Part shown: piece after piece, positions 25,478 through 32,582 of the stretch
Layout: every line of letters starts with the position of its first letter
Position numbering within the stretch: the stretch's first letter is position 1
Source: Pseudomonas sp. RIT-PI-AD
GTDB lineage: Bacteria; Pseudomonadota; Gammaproteobacteria; Pseudomonadales; Pseudomonadaceae
Assembly: GCF_025642785.1 (NCBI RefSeq)
Contig: NZ_JANZKU010000013.1
Coordinates: 62,001-126,000 of the forward strand
Direction: 5' to 3'
DNA length: 64,000 nt
The notes under the pieces: generated by a model
Told to the model about the DNA's origin: nothing
The model's input: only the letters and a program-made list of their open reading frames with translations
Database searches by the model: none
Made by a program: the position numbers and the translations under genes

Positions 25478-25964
25478 CGGACATATCCCGAGTGGGCAAG
25501 TGGCGAACCCAGATCAACCAGACGACTACTACATCGAGCATGATCAGAATTTGCCATAGATACAGGTGGGCGAACTCGAAAGCAGCCTGATACCAAAGCG
25601 AGAGGTAATACAGGCTGATCACACGCAGTACGTTGAGCGCTTGTATAGCGACGAAGCCCAACGGCAGGCCGATTAATTTATGCCGCCAAGGCGCCGGGTA
25701 AGCCAGGATCGCAGCCCCTAATAGAATGCAGGCCTCGATGCCGTTACAACCTGCCTCGATCGACACTCCACCACCGCGCGAGAAGCTTTGCAGCACCTTG
25801 CCATAGGCCATCACATCGCTATCGAAGATACCTATCAAGCCCGCACAAATGTCGGTCAGCAATCGAGTCCAGGGCAAAACCAGTACATGCTGCGCCGGCG
25901 GAGTCAGTTCAAAGGTAAACGATGCCAGAACTAGCACGAGAAAAAATAAGAAAAAACGATTCAT
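25461..25964 (-). CDS. xrtH: Exosortase H (IPTL-CTERM processing membrane protease/transpeptidase)
   Basis: A 167-aa exosortase with about four to five membrane helices. The catalytic triad typical of exosortases is visible: Cys in EAGCNGIEACILL (near residue 73), Arg in ALNVLRVISLYYL (near residue 112) and His in FEFAHLYLWQ (near residue 133). The compact length and these motifs match the XrtH branch, whose known partners carry the IPTLxxW C-terminal signal. Such a protein is encoded in the same minus-strand gene set at 32582-37858. ATG at 25964. It shares a 17-bp overlap with its associated membrane protein. Confidence 0.92.
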   Translation of the reverse strand: MNRFFLFFLVLVLASFTFELTPPAQHVLVLPWTRLLTDICAGLIGIFDSDVMAYGKVLQSFSRGGGVSIEAGCNGIEACILLGAAILAYPAPWRHKLIGLPLGFVAIQALNVLRVISLYYLSLWYQAAFEFAHLYLWQILIMLDVVVVWLIWVRHLPTRDMSDVAAA

Positions 25965-26000
25965 TGCTTGAGAGTAAGAACTTAGATAAGACAGGGGCAG

Positions 26001-26150
26001 CTAAAAAGCATCCCGCCAAAGATTAAATTTAACCTGCTCATTCTTAACCTTAACTCCTTCTAAAGAAAAACCGCGAACCTGTAAAACGCTTACAACATTG
26101 GAAAACTGCCAAAGGCAAAATTTATTTAACCCATGATTATTACCTGCCAT
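26001..26150 (-). CDS. Possible small ORF in the AT-rich gap before xrtH
   Basis: The 343-bp gap at 25965-26307 is AT-rich and holds no recognised gene. Within it a 49-codon ORF (ATG at 26150, TAG ending at 26001) encodes a coherent-looking peptide with WQFSNVVSVLQVRGFSLEG and NEQVKFNLWRDAF stretches and balanced charge. No clear ribosome-binding site precedes it. It may be a short gene or the remnant of a longer protein from the cassette region. I do not recognise it. Confidence 0.3.
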   Translation of the reverse strand: MAGNNHGLNKFCLWQFSNVVSVLQVRGFSLEGVKVKNEQVKFNLWRDAF

Positions 26151-26307
26151 CACTAAAAACTAGAATCATGTAAAATAGGCAACCACAAATTTACCAACCA
26201 TTAACTTTGCTTACCAGCAAGAGCAAGCATTTTAAGCCGCACTACTTAAAACAAGAAATCTACACCCAAATAAATTGAGCAAAAAAACCAAGCTATCTAT
26301 CACCCAT

Positions 26308-26769
26308 TTATCTGACTATTTTTCTGCCAAACTTGATCAAGATGACCAAGCCATTAGTTGCCATGAGCAAACTCGCCGCCAGGATGCCTACCAAAGAGCG
26401 TTCTGCCCCCCAAAGAGGTACTAAAACCTCCTGAAAACTCTGGGCATTAAAGGATAAAGCTGTAGAAATAGCCAATAATAGTCCTCCATATATCAACGCC
26501 CAAAGCACTGGCGATTGCGGTTCAGCTACAGAACTTCCACACCCATAGAAGGCAGCAACTGGCATTAAGGTAACTACCACTATAGAGGCTAGCAAACTTA
26601 ATTCCAGCCTCTGAAAGGCGAAACTTAGCACCACTCCACCGAAAGCCGCCATCAGCCAGACGATGGTCAGCACATTATAGGACGCCCTCAATAGCCATCT
26701 GACTGCAAGACTACCTAAAGTGGCCGAAAACAAGGCCACAAGAACTGATAACGCTAGAACCTCATCCAT
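26308..26769 (-). CDS. Membrane protein, probable immunity protein of module B (intact copy)
   Basis: A 153-aa inner-membrane protein with five hydrophobic segments (about residues 5-25, 32-50, 56-75, 88-108, 122-145) and a basic C-terminus. ATG at 26769 lies a few bases after a stop closing a decayed reading frame that looks like a toxin C-terminus. A degraded second copy with the same flank occurs at 28150-28488. This pairing and its placement after a transglutaminase-type carrier suggest an immunity role against a membrane-acting toxin. No family is recognised; the immunity assignment is inference from context. Confidence 0.6.
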   Translation of the reverse strand: MDEVLALSVLVALFSATLGSLAVRWLLRASYNVLTIVWLMAAFGGVVLSFAFQRLELSLLASIVVVTLMPVAAFYGCGSSVAEPQSPVLWALIYGGLLLAISTALSFNAQSFQEVLVPLWGAERSLVGILAASLLMATNGLVILIKFGRKIVR

Positions 26770-26775
26770 ATTAAC

Positions 26776-27130
26776 TATCTCGCAAAAATTCTAACCGAAC
26801 TACTAACGACACCACCACTCAAGAAAGAGAGCCAGGCACCTAAAACCACACCGCCAGCCCCCAAAAACTAACAAGCAGTGCCGCCGACTCTAAAGGCTCC
26901 TAATATCCGGCAGCTGAACAACCATTCCCTAAAGCTTGCAACTCCAGAATCATAGTGTTCATGGCTGCCAAAACCACTAAAAAAAGAACAACGCAACAGA
27001 AAATTGAAGGGGAAACACTAGCCAATGCAGCGATAAAACCAAACCAAAATTGGTACCATTCGATACTCACCCATCCAGATAATTTCCTCCACTGCAGTGT
27101 CCTTCGTGCAGATAAGCAACCCGTACCCGT
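26776..27130 (-). pseudogene. Relic of module B toxin C-terminus (copy 1)
   Basis: No open gene spans this stretch, but it aligns along its length with 28491-28800. In-frame fragments read as protein: a segment with TAVEEIIWMGEYRMVP (around 27030-27095) and, after frameshifts, GAGGVVLGAWLSFLSGG ending in a stop just before the 26769 start. The second copy gives TAIEEVIWMDAYRMVP and AGGAALGAWISFLGGG. Conserved protein sense in two copies, with stops and frameshifts, marks it as a decayed coding region. The Gly-rich hydrophobic end fits a membrane-active toxin. Confidence 0.55.
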
Positions 27131-27238
27131 CTCCAGATTAACCAGAATATAACTATATCTGCCTTTTCATGAAGCGTAGCCTCCTTGCCTAGCACTAAAT
27201 TCGCTAGCACCTCGCTCCTCACACTACGGCCAAATCGA

Positions 27239-27709
27239 CTATTTGGTTACTATTGCAACGAACGCTATTGAAAACCCGAGTGCAAAATATGGGAACATCC
27301 CACGATTCAATATCATTAGCGGCACCATCCTTTTAAAGTAGCGGCGTATACAGCGCTCTTCGATAAAGCCGATGACCAGCCATAACCCTAGCGCGATGAC
27401 CAGTCCGAACGGGTAACGTTCGATTTCAATTGCCCCCACCATATAAAATATAAGCTTAGAAAAAACCCATGCAACCAAGCACCCAACCCCAACCATCACA
27501 AGAATGAGCAAGCGCCCATGGAATGGAACCTCATCAGAATCTGGATCACTCCTCTGAGCCCAATATAAAAAGGAGAGACAAAAAATGGAAATCAGTATTA
27601 TCCATCCACTACCCAAAGTACCATAAATTTTAATCCATATGAAAATCAAGAGCAGCATTAAAGCTACTAACAGGAAATATAACCACCATAACTTCTGGCT
27701 TTTATTCAT
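27239..27709 (-). CDS. Membrane protein, probable immunity protein of module A (second copy)
   Basis: A 156-aa protein with four predicted helices (about residues 9-27, 31-50, 66-90, 98-118). It is clearly paralogous to the 155-aa protein at 28915-29382: both share a FLYW(A/V)QR segment, a paired (D/N)PDxD(E/K)V loop, a YPFGLVIALG/FPYGLVVAVG helix, (I/F)RRYFKR/IRRFFKR and the ending LNR(G/E)MFP(Y/F)FxLGF. The ATG overlaps the restored stop of the frame-shifted orphan module upstream (ATGA), exactly as in copy 1. It is intact although its partner is broken, which fits retention of immunity after toxin loss. Confidence 0.65.
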   Translation of the reverse strand: MNKSQKLWWLYFLLVALMLLLIFIWIKIYGTLGSGWIILISIFCLSFLYWAQRSDPDSDEVPFHGRLLILVMVGVGCLVAWVFSKLIFYMVGAIEIERYPFGLVIALGLWLVIGFIEERCIRRYFKRMVPLMILNRGMFPYFALGFSIAFVAIVTK

Positions 27710-28146
27710 ATATCAAGCTCCGCAATCTCCCGATTCACAAAAGCCAAAAGCATGGTAAGCAAACACCAACCATGATTGCCAATGCAGCCCCTACCACTAT
27801 ACCTGCAGGATTCATAAAAAATGCACCTAAAAACGTTGCTGCCTTCACCGCTATCAGAGTGACCATTAAAGAAGAAAATATCTGAAGGACTTTTTGCGCG
27901 GGAGATAGCGAATCATTATTCACAATATCGATAACACCCACAACAAAAATAATCGTACTAGCAACGAAAGCAAGCTTATTAATCCAATAGGATCTTTGCA
28001 ACTCTTCAAATGGCCCATTGACTGCGTCAGGGTTTCTAGTGAATCGACCAATGACGAAAGCCCGCCGCTCACGAACTCTAGCCGCCCTCCGTTACCCTTT
28101 CCTTTATAAGATAAGCCCCAGTGCCCGTTTCAGGGTCAATGATCAA
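27706..28146 (-). pseudogene. Orphan, frameshifted C-terminal module A of the transglutaminase protein
   Basis: This is a second copy of the C-terminal ~135 residues of the 1067-aa protein. It reads LIIDPETGTGAYLI at its start (28146 side), then a segment with NGGRLEF and, after a further frame change, TRNPDAVNGPFEELQRSYW. The hydrophobic part (MNPAGIVVGAALAIMVGV) is open as an 88-codon ORF at 27735-28001. A one-base loss after GVC closes that ORF early; shifting frame restores LLAFVNREIAELDI and a stop overlapping the next ATG. At least three indels make it non-functional as a fusion, although the short ORF could still be translated. Confidence 0.8.
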
Positions 28147-28149
28147 AAA

Positions 28150-28488
28150 GAGGTACTAAAACCTCCTGAAAACTCTGGGCATTAAAGGATAAGCTGTAGA
28201 AATAGCCAATAATAGCCCTCCATATATCAACGCCCAAAGCACTGGTGATTGCGGCTCAGCTACAGAACTTCCACACCCATAGAAGACAGCAATAGGCCTT
28301 AAGGTAATTACCAATATAGAAGCGAGCAAATTTAATTCTAGCCTCTGAAAGGATAAATTAGCATCACCCCACCGAAAACCGCCATCAGCCAGACGATGGT
28401 CAGCACATTATAGGGCGCCCTCAATAGCCATCCCTAAAGTGGCCGAAAACAAGGCCACAAGAACTGATAACGCTAGAACTTCATCCAT
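28150..28488 (-). pseudogene. Degraded copy of the module B immunity-like gene
   Basis: It is closely similar to 26410-26769 and begins with the same MDEVLALS codons (ATG at 28488). Single-base deletions (for example in AAAGGATAAGCTG versus AAAGGATAAAGCTG) and a 12-bp deletion break the frame, and the last ~35 codons are absent. The 3' end is fused at about 28147 to the orphan module A sequence through a short AAA microhomology. This is the recombination joint of the tandem duplication. Confidence 0.8.
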
Positions 28489-28490
28489 AT

Positions 28491-28800
28491 AGCTATCTCG
28501 CACAAGCTCTAACCGAACCACTAACGGCACCACCACCCAAGAAAGAAATCCAGGCGCCTAAAGCCGCACCGCCAGCCCAAAAAAACTAACAAGAAAATGC
28601 CACCGACTCTAAAGAGCGCTTAATGTCCCAGCAGTTGGGCAGCCACTCCCTAAAGCTTGTCGCTCCAGAATCAGTAGCTAGGACAGCGATAAGGCCAAAC
28701 TAAAATTTGGTACCATTCGATATGCATCCATCCAGATAACCTCCTCTATTGCCGTGCCCTTTGTGCCGATAAGCGCCCGTACAAAATCGAAGCTTTCTAG
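28491..28800 (-). pseudogene. Relic of module B toxin C-terminus (copy 2)
   Basis: It aligns with 26776-27130. A fragment reads KGTAIEEVIWMDAYRMVP, and the last part reads AGGAALGAWISFLGGGAVSGSVRACAR before a stop six bases from the degraded immunity start. Frames change several times. The remaining sequence up to 28914 is AT-rich with no gene; it probably holds further relic sequence and the 3' flank of module A copy 1. Confidence 0.5.
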
Positions 28801-28914
28801 CTCCATGCGTATCAAATATTAATCATCCGCCGAGGCCAGCTTGCTTTACGAGTAGTCCAAGCAGAGCCAAACCTACAAAACGCTAGCAAAAACCTGCAAA
28901 AAATAAAACTTATA

Positions 28915-29382
28915 TTAATCAACCACCTTAACAAAGAAAGCCACCGCGAATCCTAGCGAAAAAAATGGAAACATTTCACGGTTCAATATAAGAACCAGCT
29001 CAAGCCTTTTAAAAAAACGCCGTATGAACAACTTTTCCAAAACCCCCATTGCCACCGCCATACCAACCGCAACAACTAAACCATAGGGAAACACTTTTAA
29101 TTTGACCGCCCCCACTTTTGCTAAGAAAATTTCCAAAAAAAACCAGCCGCTTAAAAAGCCCAAAGCAATTAATGCCAATATAAATGCGCGACCATATACA
29201 GAAACTTTATCATTATCCGGATTTTCTCTCTGCACCCAGTAAAGGAAGGGAAATGAAAGAAGATAAAATGAAATCAACCAATCTCCTATAGGCTTTCTGT
29301 AAATTAGTGAAAATATCATAGGAGACAGGAGCAATCCTGCGAGCGCAATGTTTATCAAGCGTGCTTGCTGACGTTTCTTCAT
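28915..29382 (-). CDS. Membrane protein, probable immunity protein of the transglutaminase-linked module A
   Basis: A 155-aa polytopic membrane protein with four hydrophobic segments (about residues 9-27, 32-48, 65-88, 98-117) and a basic loop (IRRFFKRLE). The ATG overlaps the stop of the 1067-aa gene as ATGA, so synthesis is coupled to it. Its paralogue at 27239-27709 follows the orphan copy of the same C-terminal module, with the same four-base overlap. Coupled toxin C-terminus plus small dedicated membrane protein is the standard arrangement for pore-forming effectors and their immunity proteins. That role is inferred here, not shown. Confidence 0.65.
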   Translation of the reverse strand: MKKRQQARLINIALAGLLLSPMIFSLIYRKPIGDWLISFYLLSFPFLYWVQRENPDNDKVSVYGRAFILALIALGFLSGWFFLEIFLAKVGAVKLKVFPYGLVVAVGMAVAMGVLEKLFIRRFFKRLELVLILNREMFPFFSLGFAVAFFVKVVD

Positions 29383-32300
29383 ATATTACCCTCTGCAATC
29401 TCTCGATTCAAATAAGCCAAGAACATCGCAAGCAAAACACCAACCATGACAGCAAGTGCCGCACCCACTACTATACCTGCAGGATTCATAAAAAGCGCGC
29501 CTAGATACGCTGCAGCTTCCATCGCCACAAAAGTTATCGTCAAAGACGCCGCTATTTGCTTAGCTTTTTGCATTGGCGATAGCGAATCGTCGTTTAGAAT
29601 ATTTATGACACCCACCAAAAAGACTGCAGCACTAGCAACAAAAGCGATGTGTTTTATCCAGTAGGATCGCTGCAATTCATCCAACGGGCCGTTAACTGAG
29701 TTAGGATTCCTTAACTTTTGCGTCAACGCGTCAACTAGCCCAGCTAACCCGCCATTAATCACCTCTAGCTGCCCCCCATTCCCCTTTCCTTCTATAAGAT
29801 AAGCCCCAGTACCCGTTTCAGGGTCAATGATCAAATAGCCAAAGCCATTCCAGCCATGCGCGGTGATAGCGCGTTCATGGATGGTGACTTCCTTATCGGC
29901 ATCGATGGCGGCGCGAATTTCTGCAGCTACAGAGCTACTGATATTCAATTTAGATAATGTTGCATGAGCGTTTCGAGAGGTCAAAGTATAAATTTTCTGA
30001 CCTTCCTGCACAGCGATGGCTAATGCTTTGACCGCACTAACCCCCTCCACACATGGAGCCAGTGCAGGATTCTGAACCTGATTTTCCATGTCACTGTAAC
30101 GACATTTGCTACGGTCGATCCAGAATTGCTCGGGTGTGCTATGTTCAAAAGAGCTCGCGACTTGCCCACGGATGCGGTTATAGAGAATCCAGGTATTCCG
30201 ATTGTTGTCTTTGCTCCAGCGGATTGAGCGCAGATGGCCGATATCCATATTCAGCCCTTTGAACTTCACGCCATTGATGATTGTACCCCATAGCTTATTG
30301 GGTTGCGCTTGGGCATGAAACAGACCAAAACTCATGCCAGGCAAGTCGATCATTCCAGCCGCTTCGCGTGATACTTCACCATTAGCTTCAACAGCAGCGA
30401 AATATCCCCAGAGCGTAGCGGTCAATGCGTCACCTGTTAATTGCTCACCACCAATCTCTTTCCATAGCTCCGGGCCGCCCAGAGCGGATTCAAGCTTTGA
30501 CTTTGTATTTTTTATACGCCGGTTCAAATTTTCCAGTTGAGCTGCGGAGATACCCTGGATCGAGAGACCGAGAGCTGACTGTTGGCCGACAACCAATTGG
30601 TCAGTAGTTTCATCCCACTGACCAAGGTTAGAGTATCGAGTAAAGCCTCCGGCTCCGACCGGCTCCGCCCCTGTACGCATGGCCGGGCTCTCCGCTTTGA
30701 CTTCTCCCTCAATACGTAATTGCGCCTTGAGCAAAATACTAGCCGGCAAGCCGCTAGGTATGTCCTCGACTTTAAGTGATTGACCGCTCTTGCCAACAGG
30801 TAATAATGCCTCAATAGCTTGCTCATTGGCCTCATCCGCAGCAACCCAGGCTATGGTGGCTTTCTTACCAGCAAGCATTACCGTAGGCATTTGAAAATCC
30901 AGAACGGGAGCGCCGTCCATCGCGCGCTCGCGGTCACTTTCGAAAATTTGATAACGAAATTTATGCCGAAAGTTTTCTGGGATTTCCGTATATCGTTCAG
31001 CCGTCACCTTTACGCTATAGGGCAGGGAGCCCGCAATGAAAGGAAGCGTACTAACACGAGTGTTTTTCTGACCCAACGCATTGACTACAAGAGACTTATT
31101 ATTGTTTTGAGATTCCAGGTGGCTCTCCAGCTGACGCTGATAGGCTTTCAACTCAGCTTTGATGGCCGGATAGTCAAGGTTCTGGACCCAGCCCTCTTGC
31201 TCATTCACCACCGCACCGTTCCGGACGACTTGGGCAAACGAATTACCGTCGAAAGTAATGGCCTTGTCCAAGTCGACGCCTGGTACAAAATCGTATTGTT
31301 TAAAACTGGCGTCCATAGGTACCCAGGTATCTCCCTGGTTTTGTCCGCCAATATGCTTGGCCCCGCGGTGAGGCTGGTATTGCACGTAGGCCTCGACCCA
31401 CACATGTTCCATACGGATCAGTGCGATCCTCCCGCCCGAGGTCACGCCGATATTCGGAATCCCCCCCTGCCCCAGTATTTGTTGAGCCGCTTCAGCGTTT
31501 TTAACCCCACCGACCCAGTTCATCACTTGCTCCGCGGGGATATCCACCGTGCCATAGACGTAACGCGCAGGCACACCTGCGCTCCGGAGCAAGGCAATCA
31601 ACAGGCTGGCTTGGTCAAAGGCATTACCACTCTTTTTATCAAGAGTATCCTGGGCACCCTGGACGCTGCCGTAACTAGGGAAGAAGCGAATATTATCGTG
31701 CACCCACTGGTAGATCGTATGTGGATTCTTACCCAACTGCACGGCCAGAGCCTTGATCGCTTCGGTGTGGGGCGCGTCCAGAGTCTGCGCCAATTCTCCA
31801 GGAATGGCATTTTTTGCCATCGGCATTGGCACGGTGTTGATTGAGTTCTCAGCAGTCGCTTTTTGGACGTCCGCTCGTCCATTAGCCTCGGTCAACAATC
31901 GATTCAACGCTGCTGCGTCGGTCAAGGGAGCCCTCACCCGGTTTTGTTCGACTTGCCATGGAAGGTTGTTCAGGTCGACAGGAAGATGTGTCGGCTCAGC
32001 GATTTGTTCTTGGGCGAAGCGCTTCAACTCCGCTTTTCCAGACGCGGTATTCGCTGCCTTCAGGCGATCGCGAAGTGCTCGATGCTGCTCACGGAAACGG
32101 ACTTCCAGCCGCTCCTGCTCATCGAATACAGCGGACGCCACCCCAGCTTCGCGCCACGTTGCCTTGAGTTGCTTCCATTCGGCCTCCATGTCCTGCTGCA
32201 ATCGGTCCAGGCTTTCCACATCGCCAGGCCCTTCATGTTTTTGCGACCCCAGTTGGCGAACAGAAGGGTTGCCACCTGCCGACAGCCGATCCTTGAGTTG

Positions 32301-32582
32301 GGAAAGAAAAGCCCCGTAACGCTCGCCAGCGTCCGGGCTCACGGCAACTTCTTGGTTACGCTGATACTCCAGCGCCTGGGCCAAGGGCAAGCAGGTCATA
32401 TTGGCGATGCTGAGTACCAGCAAAGCGGACACTTTCCGCAAAAACGGACTGTAGGCACGTCCAGCCGCAGCCTTGGAACGAGCGCGAGGCAGCATCGGCT
32501 GCGTTGATACGGACTCACGACTGAACCAACCCTGGGCATGAAATACCCCGCCCACCAGGGCACTCAAGAATGTCCGTTTCAT
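29379..32582 (-). CDS. Transglutaminase-fold carrier protein with hydrophobic C-terminal (toxin-like) module
   Basis: A 1067-aa exported protein. A long basic N-terminus precedes a signal segment at about residues 50-70 (FLRKVSALLVLSIANM...AQA). A charged coiled-coil region spans about 85-200. A transglutaminase-like core lies at about 270-435: the HVWVEAYV His (393) and PMDASFK Asp (424) are present, but the Cys position is Ala321 (SGNAFDQASLL). A conserved block follows with GVSAVKALAIAVQEGQ, HGWNGFGYLIIDPETG and EGKGNGG (about 850-937), as seen before variable C-termini of polymorphic toxins. Residues 938-1067 form a hydrophobic two-to-three-helix module. The start overlaps the upstream stop by one base (TGATG). 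The toxin role is inferred. Confidence 0.82.
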   Translation of the reverse strand: MKRTFLSALVGGVFHAQGWFSRESVSTQPMLPRARSKAAAGRAYSPFLRKVSALLVLSIANMTCLPLAQALEYQRNQEVAVSPDAGERYGAFLSQLKDRLSAGGNPSVRQLGSQKHEGPGDVESLDRLQQDMEAEWKQLKATWREAGVASAVFDEQERLEVRFREQHRALRDRLKAANTASGKAELKRFAQEQIAEPTHLPVDLNNLPWQVEQNRVRAPLTDAAALNRLLTEANGRADVQKATAENSINTVPMPMAKNAIPGELAQTLDAPHTEAIKALAVQLGKNPHTIYQWVHDNIRFFPSYGSVQGAQDTLDKKSGNAFDQASLLIALLRSAGVPARYVYGTVDIPAEQVMNWVGGVKNAEAAQQILGQGGIPNIGVTSGGRIALIRMEHVWVEAYVQYQPHRGAKHIGGQNQGDTWVPMDASFKQYDFVPGVDLDKAITFDGNSFAQVVRNGAVVNEQEGWVQNLDYPAIKAELKAYQRQLESHLESQNNNKSLVVNALGQKNTRVSTLPFIAGSLPYSVKVTAERYTEIPENFRHKFRYQIFESDRERAMDGAPVLDFQMPTVMLAGKKATIAWVAADEANEQAIEALLPVGKSGQSLKVEDIPSGLPASILLKAQLRIEGEVKAESPAMRTGAEPVGAGGFTRYSNLGQWDETTDQLVVGQQSALGLSIQGISAAQLENLNRRIKNTKSKLESALGGPELWKEIGGEQLTGDALTATLWGYFAAVEANGEVSREAAGMIDLPGMSFGLFHAQAQPNKLWGTIINGVKFKGLNMDIGHLRSIRWSKDNNRNTWILYNRIRGQVASSFEHSTPEQFWIDRSKCRYSDMENQVQNPALAPCVEGVSAVKALAIAVQEGQKIYTLTSRNAHATLSKLNISSSVAAEIRAAIDADKEVTIHERAITAHGWNGFGYLIIDPETGTGAYLIEGKGNGGQLEVINGGLAGLVDALTQKLRNPNSVNGPLDELQRSYWIKHIAFVASAAVFLVGVINILNDDSLSPMQKAKQIAASLTITFVAMEAAAYLGALFMNPAGIVVGAALAVMVGVLLAMFLAYLNREIAEGNI

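Noticed and set aside
26955-27152. 65-codon plus-strand frame in the cassette zone
   Set aside because: It lies opposite relic module B, has no ribosome-binding site and its translation is Lys/Thr/Gln-rich without similarity to the second copy.
31753-32507. Overlapping plus-strand frames within the transglutaminase-fold gene
   Set aside because: They are antisense shadows; the minus-strand frame has signal peptide, domains and coupling on both sides.
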